Positions 26,487-36,552 are shown, counted from the first letter of the stretch. The stretch: 64,000 nt of DNA from Bradyrhizobium retamae (GCF_001440415.1 NZ_LLYA01000079.1:62001-126000), one strand, 5' to 3'. Numbers and translations: made by a program. Notes: a model not told the origin generated them from the sequence alone.

Positions 26487-27743
26487 ATGGCGGCAAAGCG
26501 GCGCTCACCAGGCACCACGGGAACAGTCAAGAAGCGGCGAGCGAAAAAGCGCGTATTCGGCGCCGCGGTCAAAAAACGCGGCACGCGCAAGTCCGCCATC
26601 GCTGCGCCCGGCATGGTCGAGACTGCGCTGGCGGCCTTTGCGCACGAGGTCCGCACGCCGCTGACCGGCATTCTCGCGATCAGCAATCTGCTCGCGACCT
26701 CGGACCTTGACGAACGCGAACGGCGCTGGGTCGACACCATCAAGGCGGGCGCGGAACATCTGGCGAGCCTTGCGACCCTGTTCGTCGACGCCGCGCGCAG
26801 CGGCGGCCCCGGGCTCGAGGTGCGGCAGGACTTCTTCGACCTGCAGGCGCTTGCCCGCAATGCCGGCGATTCGCTGACCGGGCGCGCCGCGGCCAAGGGT
26901 CTGCAGTCGTCGGTCGATATTTCCGAAAAGCTTCCAGGGTTTGCGATCGGCGATCCCGTCCGCCTGCGCGCCGCGCTCGAGAACCTGATCGACAATGCGG
27001 TAAAATTTACTCAACAAGGCAGTGTTGGGCTGCAGGTCAGGCCCGTGCGGGGTCCGAAGGGCAAGGTCGCCGTCTCGTTCGCGATCTCCGACAGCGGGAT
27101 CGGCCTTGCGCTGAGCGAAATCAAGCGCCTGTTCCGGCCGTTCTCGCAGGCCAATGCCTCCATTGCATCGCGCTTCGGCGGCGCCGGGCTCGGATTGTCG
27201 TCGGTCAAGCAACTGGCGCGTGCCATGGGCGGCGACATCACCGTGACGCAACGCCGGGGCGGCGGCGCCACCTTTACCCTCAACGTCGCAATGTCGCCCG
27301 CAAAGGACGCCGTGACGGCGGCGTCCGGTGCCGGTGGCGAGGTATCGATCAGTTCGCCTCGGCCATTGCGCCTGCTCAGCGTCGAAGACAATCCGTTCGG
27401 CCGCGTCGTGCTCAACACGATCCTGACTGAACTCGGTCATCAGACCGACTTCATCGGCCAGGGCGAGGCGGCGCCCGAGCGGCTCGCGCAAGGAGCATTC
27501 GATGCGGTATTGATGGACATGGTGCTGCCGGGTATCGATGGCGTCGAGGCGATCAGGCGCATTCGCGCGCTGGAGCCGCCGCTCGGGCGCATTCCGATCA
27601 TCGGCATATCAGGCCGCAGCGAGGACGAGGCGGCGTCGCGCGCCGCCGGCGCCGAGATCTTTCTGGTCAAGCCTGTGAGCCCGCGCGCCCTGGCGACTGC
27701 GCTGCATGCAGCGACATCCCCTTCGGCAGTTGCGACTTCATGA
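26487..27743 (+). CDS. soluble hybrid histidine kinase with C-terminal receiver domain
   Basis: Protein of 418 residues with no transmembrane segment. Residues 1-40 are strongly basic (KKRRAKKRVFGAAVKKRGTR). HisKA follows (AFAHEVRTPLTGILAISN, phospho-histidine near residue 53), then HATPase_c (ENLIDNAVKFTQ, ISDSGIGLAL, FGGAGLGLSSVKQLARAMGG), then a receiver domain (LLSVEDNPFGR, VLMDMVLPGIDG with the acceptor aspartate, FLVKPVSP). The basic tail might bind nucleic acid or membrane; no sensor domain is seen. AGGAAGGGG precedes the ATG. The 3' end overlaps the convergent membrane-protein gene by 77 bases. Partner and signal unknown. Confidence 0.88.
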   Translation: MAAKRRSPGTTGTVKKRRAKKRVFGAAVKKRGTRKSAIAAPGMVETALAAFAHEVRTPLTGILAISNLLATSDLDERERRWVDTIKAGAEHLASLATLFVDAARSGGPGLEVRQDFFDLQALARNAGDSLTGRAAAKGLQSSVDISEKLPGFAIGDPVRLRAALENLIDNAVKFTQQGSVGLQVRPVRGPKGKVAVSFAISDSGIGLALSEIKRLFRPFSQANASIASRFGGAGLGLSSVKQLARAMGGDITVTQRRGGGATFTLNVAMSPAKDAVTAASGAGGEVSISSPRPLRLLSVEDNPFGRVVLNTILTELGHQTDFIGQGEAAPERLAQGAFDAVLMDMVLPGIDGVEAIRRIRALEPPLGRIPIIGISGRSEDEAASRAAGAEIFLVKPVSPRALATALHAATSPSAVATS

Positions 27744-28560
27744 TGGCTGCGTTCAGTTCGCCGCCGAAGACGAAAATCGCCGAAATGAAATACAGAAACA
27801 CCAGGGCGATGATGACCGAGGCAAGTCCCGCATACATCGTCACATAGTTGCTGGCGAAGCGCGCCAGATACTGGCCGAACACGACGCCCGAGATCAGCGA
27901 ACCCACCATCGTAAAGACGATACCCGGAAGGATCTGAAGAAAACTCCGCCGGCCGCAGGGCAACCAGGCATGCAGCACGAACAGCGCCACTGTCATCGCC
28001 GCGATCGTGATGCCGTAGCGGGCGAAGGTGAGAAGGCTTTCGTTGGACTCGACGAAGAAGGGAATGTGGCGGCGCGCCGTCTCCAGGATCAGCGGACCGA
28101 GTACGATCAGGAACGCCATCAAGAGCGACGTGACGGCGGCGACCAGCGTGTAGCCGATCGATTCCAGCCGCAGCCAGTACCACGCCCGCGGCTCGACCAC
28201 CGAATAGGCGCGGTTCAGCGCGACCCGCAGCGCCTCGACGCCGTTGGAGGCGAAATAGACCGCCAGCACCGCGCCGACGGTCAGAATGTCGCCGCGCGTC
28301 GTCGTCAGTACGTCGTGGATTTCGCCTGACAGCGCGTCGGCGACCTGTTGCGGCCAGGTTTGAAGCAACAGTCCGACGGCCCCATCGGCGAGCTCCTTGG
28401 AGCCGAAAAAGCCAGCCAGCGACGTCAGCACGATCAGGAACGGAAATAGCGCCATCAGCGTCGACAGTGCGATATGGCTCGCGATCGCCCAGCCGTCATC
28501 GGCGAGGAACGTGTAAAACGCCTCCATGACGACGAGGTAGACGTAGCGAATGAGCTTCAC
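27667..28560 (-). CDS. YihY/BrkB family inner-membrane protein
   Basis: Protein of 297 residues with six predicted transmembrane helices. The family signature is in AIASHIALSTLMALFPFLIV near residue 27, ILTVGAVLAVYFASNGVEAL near 95, and LPGIVFTMVGSLISGVVFGQ with FGGELNAAI towards the end. YihY proteins were once called RNase BN, a name now dropped; function is unknown, with transport proposed. The start is GTG at 28560 with GAGG upstream. The last 77 bases overlap the opposing kinase gene, giving convergent transcripts with complementary 3' ends. Confidence 0.88.
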   Translation of the reverse strand: MKLIRYVYLVVMEAFYTFLADDGWAIASHIALSTLMALFPFLIVLTSLAGFFGSKELADGAVGLLLQTWPQQVADALSGEIHDVLTTTRGDILTVGAVLAVYFASNGVEALRVALNRAYSVVEPRAWYWLRLESIGYTLVAAVTSLLMAFLIVLGPLILETARRHIPFFVESNESLLTFARYGITIAAMTVALFVLHAWLPCGRRSFLQILPGIVFTMVGSLISGVVFGQYLARFASNYVTMYAGLASVIIALVFLYFISAIFVFGGELNAAIMKSQLPKGMSLHAAQSPGRAGSQA

Positions 28561-28705
28561 ATCTCACCTCGATCGGGGTATCGCGGTCCGGTCCTAAGCC
28601 GGAGCTAGCATCTGATATTATTGGGTTAAAAGCCAGATCGTCGAGCGGTGGTGCGAGAGTTGTGATCGTGTGGAAGTCAGCGCCTCGCGGTGTTATGTAC
28701 CGCCG

Positions 28706-28900
28706 ATGGCATCCTTTCTGAGTTCGATCGTCCTCCCCATCGCGGTTGCGGCCGTGGCCATCGTGCTGTTGCTTGGCCTCGTCAACATGATGCGGGGCGG
28801 CTCGCCGAACCGCTCGCAGCACCTGATGCGGCTTCGGGTGCTGCTGCAGTTCATTGCCATCGTCATCACCATGGTCGTGGTGTGGGCGTTGGGTAGATAA
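28706..28900 (+). CDS. small twin-transmembrane protein (HIG1-like)
   Basis: Protein of 64 residues with two transmembrane helices (about 4-26 and 42-62) joined by a short basic loop GGSPNRSQHLMRLR. The arrangement and the loop match the twin-transmembrane/HIG1-like proteins that precede a cob(I)alamin adenosyltransferase gene in many alphaproteobacteria; in mitochondria, HIG1 proteins associate with cytochrome oxidase. The ATG at 28706 is preferred over an earlier start because the helix begins at once. The next gene follows after 23 bases, probably in the same operon. Confidence 0.75.
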   Translation: MASFLSSIVLPIAVAAVAIVLLLGLVNMMRGGSPNRSQHLMRLRVLLQFIAIVITMVVVWALGR

Positions 28901-28923
28901 GGATCAGGAAAGGGGAAGCGTCG

Positions 28924-29496
28924 ATGGTCGTGCTCAACCGCATCTATACGAAGACCGGCGATGACGGCACCACGGCGCTCGGCAGCGGCGAGCGCCGCCC
29001 GAAATACGATCTGCGCATTAGCGCCTACGGCACCGTAGATGAAACCAACGCCGCCATCGGCGTGGTGAGGTTGCACCTCGGCGATGCCCGCGAACTCGAT
29101 GCGATGCTCGGCCAAATCCAGAACGATTTGTTCGATCTCGGCGCCGACCTTGCGGTGCCCCAGCGCGACGGCAAGGCCGAGCGGCTCCGGATGCTGTCGA
29201 GCCAGGTCGAGCGGCTCGAGCGCGACATCGATGCGCTGAACGATCATCTCGCGCCCCTGACCTCGTTCGTGATGCCCGGCGGTACCCCCGCTGCCGCATA
29301 CCTGCACCTCGCCCGTACCATATGCCGCAGGGCGGAACGGATCATGGTGGAACTCGCCGCGCACCCGGAGGAGCCGGTGAGCCCGGCTGCCATTCAGTAT
29401 ATGAACCGCCTGTCCGATTTCCTGTTCGTGGCCAGCCGCGCCATGAACGATAATGGAGCCGGAGACGTGTTGTGGGTGCCGGGTCAGAACCGTTAA
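28924..29496 (+). CDS. cob(I)alamin adenosyltransferase, PduO type
   Basis: Protein of 190 residues that transfers the adenosyl group of ATP to cob(I)alamin to form coenzyme B12. The ATP-binding motif YTKTGDDGTTALGSGER is at 8-24. Conserved helices carry AYGTVDETNAAIGVVR, the arginine-rich TICRRAERIMVEL near 137 and YMNRLSDFLFVASRAMN near 160, all typical of PduO/MMAB trimers. Length is normal. It may supply methylmalonyl-CoA mutase or other B12 enzymes. It follows the twin-TM gene and lies 137 bases before etfB, so it could be read into the etf operon. Confidence 0.93.
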   Translation: MVVLNRIYTKTGDDGTTALGSGERRPKYDLRISAYGTVDETNAAIGVVRLHLGDARELDAMLGQIQNDLFDLGADLAVPQRDGKAERLRMLSSQVERLERDIDALNDHLAPLTSFVMPGGTPAAAYLHLARTICRRAERIMVELAAHPEEPVSPAAIQYMNRLSDFLFVASRAMNDNGAGDVLWVPGQNR

Positions 29497-29633
29497 GGTA
29501 AGCCTTGAAGGTAGGGCCTTCCGGGGCCGATTTTTGGCTTTCGCGCGTTGACCGCCGATAGCGGGACCTTTAGGTTCCGCGCCCAAGCTAATAACAAGCT
29601 GATCAACCCCAGAATTCAAGCGAAAGAGGATCG

Positions 29634-30383
29634 ATGAAGGTTCTTGTGCCGGTAAAGCGGGTGGTCGATTTCAACGTCAAGGTCCGCGTCAAGAGCGACG
29701 GAACGGGCGTGGAACTCGCTAACGTGAAGATGTCGATGAATCCGTTCGACGAAATCGCCGTCGAGGAAGCATTGCGGCTGAAGGAAGCCGGCAAGGCGAC
29801 CGAAGTGGTGGTGGTGTCGATCGGCCCGGCGCAGGCCTCGGAGACGATCCGGACAGGTCTCGCCATGGGCGCCGACCGCGGCATCCTGGTCAAGGCCGAA
29901 GGCAATGTCGAGCCCCTGGCGGTCGCGAAGATTCTCAAAGCCGTAGCGGATGCCGAGAAGCCCGGCCTCATCATTCTCGGCAAGCAGGCGATCGACGACG
30001 ATTCGAACCAGACCGGCCAGATGCTGGCCGCGCTGCTCGGCTGGTCGCAGGCGACATTTGCGTCCAAGCTCGAAGTTGAAGGCGCAGACTTCAAGGTCAC
30101 GCGCGAGGTCGACGGCGGCCTGCAGACCCTGAAGCTGAAAGGACCGGCGATCGTCACCACCGACCTGCGGCTGAACGAGCCGCGCTATGCGTCGCTGCCC
30201 AACATCATGAAGGCGAAGAAGAAGCCGATCGACGACAAGAGTGCCGCCGATTACGGCGTCGATCTCACGCCGCATCTCGAAGTGCTCAAGACATCGGAAC
30301 CGCCCGGCCGCAAGGGTGGCGTCAAGGTCAAGGACGTCGCTGAGCTCGTTTCCAAACTCAAGACCGAAGCCGGGGTTCTCTGA
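29634..30383 (+). CDS. etfB: electron transfer flavoprotein beta subunit
   Basis: Protein of 249 residues, the AMP-binding beta subunit of ETF, which takes electrons from acyl-CoA and related dehydrogenases and passes them to ETF-quinone oxidoreductase. Signature segments are [20 protein letters not shown] at the start, [18 protein letters not shown] near 40 and [20 protein letters not shown] near 120, which contains the AMP site. AGAGGATCG precedes the ATG. The stop shares one base with the etfA start, so translation is coupled. Confidence 0.97.
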   Translation: MKVLVPVKRVVDFNVKVRVKSDGTGVELANVKMSMNPFDEIAVEEALRLKEAGKATEVVVVSIGPAQASETIRTGLAMGADRGILVKAEGNVEPLAVAKILKAVADAEKPGLIILGKQAIDDDSNQTGQMLAALLGWSQATFASKLEVEGADFKVTREVDGGLQTLKLKGPAIVTTDLRLNEPRYASLPNIMKAKKKPIDDKSAADYGVDLTPHLEVLKTSEPPGRKGGVKVKDVAELVSKLKTEAGVL

Positions 30384-31327
30384 TGACGACGCTATTGATT
30401 GCCGAACACGACAACACGTTGATCAAGGATGCCACCAACAAGACGCTGACGGCGGCCGCTGCGCTCGGCGCCGACGTGCACGTGCTGGTCGCCGGCGAGA
30501 ACGCCAAGGGTGCGGCCGATGCCGCAGCCAAGCTTGCCGGCGTCAAGAAGGTGCTGCTCGCGGACAATGCCGCCTATGCCCATGATCTCGCCGAGCCGCT
30601 GGCCGCGTTGATCGTGTCGCTGGCCCCTAACTATGACGCCTTCGTCGCGCCTGCGACCTCGCGCTTCAAGAACGTCATGCCGCGCGTCGCAGCTCTGCTC
30701 GACGTGATGCAGGTGTCCGAGATCATCAAGGTGGTTTCGCCCGATACCTTCGAGCGGCCGATCTATGCCGGCAACGCGATCCAGACGGTGAAGTCCAAGG
30801 ACGCCAAGAAGGTCATCACGGTGCGGACCTCGACCTTTGCCGCGGCGGGCGAGGGTGGCAGTGCGCCGGTGGAGGACGCCGCCGCTGCGGCCGATCCGGG
30901 CCTCTCCAGCTTCCTCGGCGAAGAGGTGGCAAAGAGCGACCGTCCGGAACTGACCTCGGCAAAGATCATCGTTTCCGGCGGCCGCGCCATGCAGAGCCGC
31001 GAGAACTTTGCCAAATATATCGAGCCGCTCGCCGACAAGCTCGGCGCGGGCGTCGGCGCCTCGCGCGCCGCGGTCGATGCCGGCTATGCGCCCAACGACT
31101 GGCAGGTCGGCCAGACCGGCAAGGTGGTCGCTCCGGAACTATATGTCGCAATCGGCATCTCCGGCGCGATCCAGCATCTCGCCGGCATGAAGGATTCCAA
31201 GGTGATCGTTGCGATCAACAAGGATGAAGACGCGCCGATCTTCCAGGTCGCCGATTACGGCCTGGTCGCGGACCTCTATCAGGCGGTTCCTGAACTGACC
31301 GACGCGCTCGGCAAGCTCGGAAAGTAA
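30383..31327 (+). CDS. etfA: electron transfer flavoprotein alpha subunit
   Basis: Protein of 314 residues. The N-terminal domain (about 1-185) supports the ETF fold. The C-terminal FAD-binding domain carries [53 protein letters not shown] and [20 protein letters not shown], the classic ETF-alpha signature. With EtfB it forms the soluble electron carrier of beta-oxidation. It overlaps etfB by one base (TGATG) and is followed by a strong hairpin terminator six bases after its stop, defining the operon end. Confidence 0.97.
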   Translation: MTTLLIAEHDNTLIKDATNKTLTAAAALGADVHVLVAGENAKGAADAAAKLAGVKKVLLADNAAYAHDLAEPLAALIVSLAPNYDAFVAPATSRFKNVMPRVAALLDVMQVSEIIKVVSPDTFERPIYAGNAIQTVKSKDAKKVITVRTSTFAAAGEGGSAPVEDAAAAADPGLSSFLGEEVAKSDRPELTSAKIIVSGGRAMQSRENFAKYIEPLADKLGAGVGASRAAVDAGYAPNDWQVGQTGKVVAPELYVAIGISGAIQHLAGMKDSKVIVAINKDEDAPIFQVADYGLVADLYQAVPELTDALGKLGK

Positions 31328-31332
31328 CGGAG

Positions 31333-31367
31333 CACCGGCCGGACGCGCAAACGTCCGGCCGGTGTTT
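31333..31367 (+). terminator. terminator of the etfBA operon
   Basis: CACCGGCCGGACG and CGTCCGGCCGGTG form a perfect 13-bp stem with a six-base loop, followed by a short TTT. The stem begins six bases after the etfA stop codon. The U tract is short, but the stem is very stable. Confidence 0.8.
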
Positions 31368-31515
31368 ACCTTAAGGGGATGCGGGCGAAGGGGATTAAGC
31401 TTCGCGTGAAGAATACGTGCCAATGGTGGGACTGAAACCTCGCGTCTGGTGATATCGTAGCTGAGGTTTAGAGATGAACAGGCGCGATATGCGCGCCGTT
31501 CCGGTGGATGACAAG

Positions 31516-32397
31516 ATGGCGGTGACAATCAAGAAGGTCGGCGTGATCGGCTCGGGCCAGATGGGCCACGGCATTGCGCATGTGGCGGCGCTCGCCGGCT
31601 TGGACGTGGTGCTCAACGACGTCTCCGACGAACGGCTGAAATCGGCGATGGCGACCATCAACGGCCATTTGTCGCGGCAGGTTGCCAAGCAGGTCATTAC
31701 CGAGGACGCGCGCAAGAAGGCGCTGGAGCGGATTACCTCCTCCGAGACGCTCGACGGGCTTTCGGATTGCGACCTCGTAATCGAGACCGCGGTCGAAAAG
31801 GAAGAGGTCAAGCGCAAGATCTTTCACGAACTTTGCGCGGTATTGAAGCCGGAAGCGATCGTCGCCACCAACTCCTCGTCGATCTCAATCACCCGGCTCG
31901 CCGCCTCGACCGATCGTCCCGAGCGCTTCATCGGCATTCATTTCATGAATCCGGTGCCGGCGATGGAATTGGTCGAACTGATCCGCGGCATTGCCACCGA
32001 CGATATGACCTTCGACACCGCCAAGGAATTTGTCGGCAAGCTCGGCAAGCAGGTCGCGGTATCGGAGGATTTCCCAGCCTTCATCGTCAACCGCATCCTG
32101 CTGCCGATGATCAACGAGGCGATCTACACGCTCTATGAGGGCGTCGGCAACGTCGAGGCGATCGACGCTGCCATGAAGCTCGGCGCGCACCATCCGATGG
32201 GGCCGCTGGAATTGGCGGATTTCATCGGGCTCGATACCTGTCTGTCGATCATGCAGGTGCTGCATGAGGGGTTGGCGGATTCGAAATACCGGCCATGCCC
32301 GCTGCTGGTGAAATATGTCGAGGCCGGCTGGCTGGGGCGCAAAACCCAGCGCGGTTTCTACGACTACCGCGGCGACAAACCGGTCCCGACGCGCTGA
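31516..32397 (+). CDS. 3-hydroxybutyryl-CoA dehydrogenase
   Basis: Protein of 293 residues converting 3-hydroxyacyl-CoA to 3-oxoacyl-CoA with NAD(P). The Rossmann motif VGVIGSGQMGHGIAHVAALA is at 7-26. Catalytic-site segments are VIETAVEKEEVK, ATNSSSISITRLA, RFIGIHFMNPVPAMELVELI (catalytic histidine) and HHPMGPLELADFIGLD. The start at 31516 gives the family's usual length; an upstream in-frame codon at 31474 would add 14 residues. It lies downstream of the etf terminator, so it is probably transcribed separately, yet serves the same fatty-acid, PHB or butyrate pathways. Confidence 0.93.
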   Translation: MAVTIKKVGVIGSGQMGHGIAHVAALAGLDVVLNDVSDERLKSAMATINGHLSRQVAKQVITEDARKKALERITSSETLDGLSDCDLVIETAVEKEEVKRKIFHELCAVLKPEAIVATNSSSISITRLAASTDRPERFIGIHFMNPVPAMELVELIRGIATDDMTFDTAKEFVGKLGKQVAVSEDFPAFIVNRILLPMINEAIYTLYEGVGNVEAIDAAMKLGAHHPMGPLELADFIGLDTCLSIMQVLHEGLADSKYRPCPLLVKYVEAGWLGRKTQRGFYDYRGDKPVPTR

Positions 32398-32509
32398 CGG
32401 TCGCGAATTCGTAGGTTGCACTCAGCTCACTTCTCCACCGCTCAGTTTTGCCAAGCATTCATTAACCGGTGCCGGGGTACGGTGCCCTCAGGTTTGAGGA
32501 GTGCTGCGT

Positions 32510-32698
32510 ATGGATATAATGGCTATGGTTTCGAGCATGCTCGCGATGCAGGCGGCAGGCACGCAGCAGCAGATCCAGACCTCGATCATCAAGCAGAATG
32601 CGGACGCCGAGAAGGCCGCGGTTCAGACGCTGCTCGGCACGCCCTCGACCGCCAATCTCGCCCCCGGCGTCGGCGGCAACCTCAATATTGCGGCCTAA
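32510..32698 (+). CDS. YjfB-like putative motility protein
   Basis: Protein of 62 residues: MDIMAMVSSMLAMQAAGTQQ, then a helical QTSIIKQNADAEKAAVQTLL and a glycine-rich end (APGVGGNLNIAA). The length and pattern fit the YjfB family of putative motility proteins, whose precise role is unknown. GAGGAG lies eight bases before the ATG. It stands between the hydroxybutyryl-CoA dehydrogenase gene and the convergent tlpA; no flagellar gene is near. Confidence 0.7.
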   Translation: MDIMAMVSSMLAMQAAGTQQQIQTSIIKQNADAEKAAVQTLLGTPSTANLAPGVGGNLNIAA

Positions 32699-32710
32699 AC
32701 TAGCCCCTAC

Positions 32711-33400
32711 CTAACTCCCCGCCTTCATCGGCTGTATCGCGCCCTTGATCAGCTTGATTGCGTCCTCGCTGGCCCATTCGGCGGGGCCGGCAAGGGTGGC
32801 GATCTCGCAGCCCTGGGCGTCCACCAGCACTGAAGTGGGCATGCCCAGCGCCTTGCCTATGTTCTTAAGATCTTGAAAAACCTTGGCTTTCTGGTCGGCG
32901 AAATAGCCGAGCCGAGTCAGATTGGCCTCTTTAAGAAAGTTTTTCGGCTTCTCGGGGTCGCGGGTGTCGATGTTAATGGCGACCACCTCGAAATCCTTGC
33001 CGCCGAGCTTGGCCTGCAGGTTCTCCAGCGCCGGCATTTCCTTGCGACAAGGCACGCACCAGGTGGCCCAGAGGTTCACCAGCACGGTCTTGCCGCGCCA
33101 TTCCGACAGCTTCCTCAGCTTACCCTCGGCATCCTCGAAGGCGAGGTCGGGCAGCCGTAACGGCGTCGTCGCCATGGTCAGCGCGGCCACCTCGCCATGC
33201 GCCAGTGGCGATATCTTGCGGGCCAGTTCGACGGCTCCCGCACAGGATGGATCGCCACCCGTTCCGCGCTTGAAGCTGCCGAGCCCGTAAAACGCGCCCA
33301 ATCCGACCACGCCCGCAGCCGCCACCGCGCCGATGGCGATCGGGATCCGGCGCCTCGTGGCCGGGCGGGGCGGGGACATTTCGGGCATATCGTTTGTCAT
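32711..33400 (-). CDS. tlpA: membrane-anchored thioredoxin-like protein TlpA
   Basis: Protein of 229 residues with one N-terminal transmembrane helix (about 18-40) and a periplasmic thioredoxin domain. The redox site is [15 protein letters not shown] near residue 112. A second pair of cysteines ([10 protein letters not shown] near 53 and QGCEIATL near 200) is typical of alphaproteobacterial TlpA. In Bradyrhizobium, TlpA reduces SCO-type and CuA-site cysteines during cytochrome oxidase assembly. It is divergent from argH with a 110-base gap. Confidence 0.93.
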   Translation of the reverse strand: MTNDMPEMSPPRPATRRRIPIAIGAVAAAGVVGLGAFYGLGSFKRGTGGDPSCAGAVELARKISPLAHGEVAALTMATTPLRLPDLAFEDAEGKLRKLSEWRGKTVLVNLWATWCVPCRKEMPALENLQAKLGGKDFEVVAINIDTRDPEKPKNFLKEANLTRLGYFADQKAKVFQDLKNIGKALGMPTSVLVDAQGCEIATLAGPAEWASEDAIKLIKGAIQPMKAGS

Positions 33401-33510
33401 CCTGTGTCAGTTACGGCTATGCAGGGCTCAAGGTTACGGTCGAATTACGGTCGAAACCGCCACGGCGTTTCGCTTACTCCGACGGTATAGATGGCAGGGC
33501 TTGGGAAGTC

Positions 33511-34902
33511 ATGAGCAACAAGATGTGGGGCGGCCGGTTCAGCGAGCGCCCCGATGCGATCATGGAGGAAATCAACGTCTCGATCGACGTCGATCGTCAC
33601 CTCTATGCCCAGGACATCGCCGCGTCCAAGGCCCACGCTGCAATGCTGGCCGCGCAAGGCATTATCACCGCGAGTGATGCGAAAAATATCGGCAAGGGTC
33701 TAGACACGATTTTGTCAGAAATCGGCAAGGGCTCGTTCGACTTCAAGCGCGCGCTCGAAGACATCCATATGAATGTCGAGAGTCGGCTTTCCGAATTGAT
33801 AGGGCCGGCCGCCGGGCGGCTGCACACCGCGCGCTCGCGCAACGACCAAGTGGCTACCGATTTCCGGCTCTATGTCCGCGACACGATCGACGAGACGGAC
33901 GCGGCGCTGGCTGCCTTCCAGCACGCGCTGGCCGAGCGCGCCGTGGAGCATGCCGCAACCGTGATGCCGGGCTTCACCCATCTGCAGACCGCCCAGCCCG
34001 TCACCTTCGGGCATCATCTGCTCGCCTATGTCGAGATGGCGGCGCGCGACCGCGGCCGTTTTGCCGACGCGCGAAAGCGGCTGAACGAATCGCCGCTCGG
34101 CGCCGCGGCGCTCGCCGGAACCTCGTTTCCGATCGATCGCACTGCCACCGCCAAGGCGCTCGGCTTCGACCGCCCTATGGCCAATTCGCTGGACGCAGTA
34201 TCGGACCGCGACTTCGTGCTCGAAACCCTGTCGGCGGCGTCGATCGCGGCCGTGCACATGTCGCGCTTTGCCGAGGAAATCGTGATCTGGACCTCGCCGC
34301 TGGTGGGGCTGGTGCGGCTCTCCGACAAGTTCACCACCGGCTCCTCGATCATGCCGCAGAAGCGCAATCCGGACGCGGCCGAACTGGTGCGCGCCAAGAC
34401 CGGCCGGGTGATCGGCGCGCTCAACGGGCTTTTGATCGTGATGAAGGGGCTGCCGCTCGCCTACCAAAAGGACATGCAGGAGGACAAGCAGGGTGCGATG
34501 GAGGCGTTTTCCGCGCTCTCGCTCGCGATTCGCGCGATGACCGGCATGGTCCTCGATCTCGTCCCCGACGAGGCGCGGATGAAGGCCGCGGCCGGCGAGG
34601 GCTACGCCACCGCCACCGATCTCGCCGACTGGCTGGTGCGGACGCTGAAGATGCCGTTCCGCGACGCCCATCATGTTACCGGGCGAATCGTCGCCCTCGC
34701 GTCGGAGCAGGGCGTGGCGCTGCACGAGCTTCCGCTCAAGGCGATGCAGGAAGTCGAGCCCAAAATCACCGCGGACGCCCTGCGGGTTCTTTCGGTAGAG
34801 GCTTCCGTCAAGAGCCGGACCAGCTATGGCGGCACCGCGCCGAAGAACGTGCTTTCGCAGGCCAAAGCCTGGCTGAAACGGCTGGAAAAAGAGCGAAAAT
34901 AG
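33511..34902 (+). CDS. argH: argininosuccinate lyase
   Basis: Protein of 463 residues catalysing the last step of arginine synthesis: argininosuccinate to arginine and fumarate. The N-terminus [15 protein letters not shown] is typical. [20 protein letters not shown] contains substrate-binding residues, [20 protein letters not shown] holds the catalytic histidine, and [12 protein letters not shown] (near 280) is the fumarase/aspartase superfamily signature with the catalytic serine. The start at 33511 is fixed by homology. A small lipoprotein gene and lysA follow on the same strand, giving a likely argH-lipoprotein-lysA operon. Confidence 0.97.
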   Translation: MSNKMWGGRFSERPDAIMEEINVSIDVDRHLYAQDIAASKAHAAMLAAQGIITASDAKNIGKGLDTILSEIGKGSFDFKRALEDIHMNVESRLSELIGPAAGRLHTARSRNDQVATDFRLYVRDTIDETDAALAAFQHALAERAVEHAATVMPGFTHLQTAQPVTFGHHLLAYVEMAARDRGRFADARKRLNESPLGAAALAGTSFPIDRTATAKALGFDRPMANSLDAVSDRDFVLETLSAASIAAVHMSRFAEEIVIWTSPLVGLVRLSDKFTTGSSIMPQKRNPDAAELVRAKTGRVIGALNGLLIVMKGLPLAYQKDMQEDKQGAMEAFSALSLAIRAMTGMVLDLVPDEARMKAAAGEGYATATDLADWLVRTLKMPFRDAHHVTGRIVALASEQGVALHELPLKAMQEVEPKITADALRVLSVEASVKSRTSYGGTAPKNVLSQAKAWLKRLEKERK

Positions 34903-35009
34903 GTGTGAAGAGAAAATTTCGCTGCTATTTCATGACTGTCCGTGGCCCATCGGCACTCGCCAGACTGAAGCAATCTTTGTATGGTGCGGCGCGCATTGGG
35001 GATTTCGTC

Positions 35010-35270
35010 GTGATCAATAACTACCGCCCATCATCGTCGGGATGGGCCATTATCCTGCTGAGCGTGACCGCGCTCGCGCTCGGCGGCTGCGGACGCAAGG
35101 GCGGGCTCGATCTGCCGCCAAACGCGCCGCAAGTGTCGGGCACGTCAGATACTGAGGCCGAGCGCGCGGCGCAGCCCGGCGTCTTCAATTCGACCTACGG
35201 GTCCGAAGCCGCGCCCGCGGCCCCCAAAGGCAGCAAGAAGAAATTCGTTCTCGATCCGCTGCTGGACTGA
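35010..35270 (+). CDS. small lipoprotein, LptM-like
   Basis: About 86 residues when started at GTG 35010, which has GGGGA seven bases upstream; the frame is open back to 34905 but the extra N-terminus looks non-coding. A lipoprotein signal peptide is visible: hydrophobic WAIILLSVTALALGGC, the lipidated cysteine within LGGCGRKGGL. The motif CGRKGGLDLPP is the hallmark of the short lipoproteins between argH and lysA, related to E. coli YifL/LptM, which helps mature the LPS-export protein LptD. It ends 13 bases before lysA. Confidence 0.78.
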   Translation: MINNYRPSSSGWAIILLSVTALALGGCGRKGGLDLPPNAPQVSGTSDTEAERAAQPGVFNSTYGSEAAPAAPKGSKKKFVLDPLLD

Positions 35271-35283
35271 GACTGAGCGCGCT

Positions 35284-36549
35284 ATGAATCACTTCGACTA
35301 TCGCAACGGCGTGCTGCACGCCGAGGCCGTGAACCTGTCCGAACTGGCGGATGCCGTCGGCACGCCGTTCTATTGCTATTCGACGGCGACGCTGGAGCGT
35401 CACTACCGCGTTTTCACTGAGGCCTTTGCCGGCGAGAAGACGCTGGTCTGTTACGCCATGAAGGCCAATTCCAACCAGGCGGTGCTGCGCACCCTGGCAA
35501 AGCTAGGCGCTGGCGCCGATGTCGTCTCCGGCGGCGAATTGAAGCGGGCGCTGGCGGCGGGGATTCCGCCTGGCAAGATTCTGTTTTCCGGCGTCGGCAA
35601 GACCGAGATAGAACTGCGGGCGGCGCTCGCGGCCGATGTCCTCTGCATCAACGTCGAGTCCGAACCCGAACTGGAGCTGCTGTCGAAGCTTGCGGTCGAG
35701 ACCGGCAAGACCGCGCGGATTTCGTTGCGGGTCAATCCGGACGTCGACGCCGGCACGCATGCCAAGATCGCCACCGGCAAGTCCGAGAACAAATTCGGCA
35801 TTCCCATTGCACGCGCACGCGAGGTCTATGCCCGTGCGGCCAGCTTACCGGGGATCGAGGTGACCGGTACCGATATGCACATCGGCAGCCAGATCACTGA
35901 TCTCTCTAAAATGGAAACCGCGTTCCGGATTCTGTCAGAATTCGTGCAGACGCTGCGCGCCGATGGCCACAGGATCGAGCATATCGATTTCGGCGGCGGG
36001 CTCGGCATCCCCTATCACGCCGACCGCGAGGCTCCGCCATTGCCGTCGGCCTATGCCGCGATGGTCAAGCGTGTCACGCACAATCTCGGTTGTACGCTGA
36101 TGTTCGAGCCCGGGCGGATGATCGTCGGCAATGCCGGCATCCTCGTCTCCCGCGTCATCTATGTGAAGCCGGGCGAAGCCAAGAACTTCGTCATCATCGA
36201 CGCCGCGATGAACGATCTGATCCGCCCGACGCTTTACGAAGCGCACCACGATATTCTCCCCGTTCGCGAGCCAGCGCAGGGCACGCCAACGATCACGGCC
36301 GACGTGGTCGGACCCGTCTGCGAGACCGGCGACTATCTTGCGCTCGATCGCAATTTGCCCGAGCCCAAGGCCGGCGATCTCCTGGCCATCATGACCGCCG
36401 GCGCCTATGGCGCGGTGCAATCCGGCTTCTACAACACGCGGCCTTTGGTGCCGGAAGTCCTCGTCAAGGACGACCAGTACGCCGTGGTCCGCCCCCGCAT
36501 CGAGGTCGAGGAATTGATCGCGATGGATAAGCCGGCGCCGTGGCTGTGA
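35284..36549 (+). CDS. lysA: diaminopimelate decarboxylase
   Basis: Protein of 421 residues, a fold-type III PLP enzyme that forms lysine from meso-diaminopimelate. The PLP lysine is in CYAMKANSNQAVLRTL near residue 60. Other motifs are HIGSQITDLSKMET, IDFGGGLGIPY (phosphate-binding glycines), EPGRMIVGNAG and VCETGDYLALDR, the last with the active-site cysteine from the partner subunit. Full length. It follows the lipoprotein gene by 13 bases. A long palindromic repeat 4 bases after the stop may terminate the operon. Confidence 0.97.
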   Translation: MNHFDYRNGVLHAEAVNLSELADAVGTPFYCYSTATLERHYRVFTEAFAGEKTLVCYAMKANSNQAVLRTLAKLGAGADVVSGGELKRALAAGIPPGKILFSGVGKTEIELRAALAADVLCINVESEPELELLSKLAVETGKTARISLRVNPDVDAGTHAKIATGKSENKFGIPIARAREVYARAASLPGIEVTGTDMHIGSQITDLSKMETAFRILSEFVQTLRADGHRIEHIDFGGGLGIPYHADREAPPLPSAYAAMVKRVTHNLGCTLMFEPGRMIVGNAGILVSRVIYVKPGEAKNFVIIDAAMNDLIRPTLYEAHHDILPVREPAQGTPTITADVVGPVCETGDYLALDRNLPEPKAGDLLAIMTAGAYGAVQSGFYNTRPLVPEVLVKDDQYAVVRPRIEVEELIAMDKPAPWL

Positions 36550-36552
36550 TTT

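Noticed and set aside
29497..29633. Possible small RNA or riboswitch upstream of etfB
   Set aside because: GGCC motifs pair only weakly and no known class fits.
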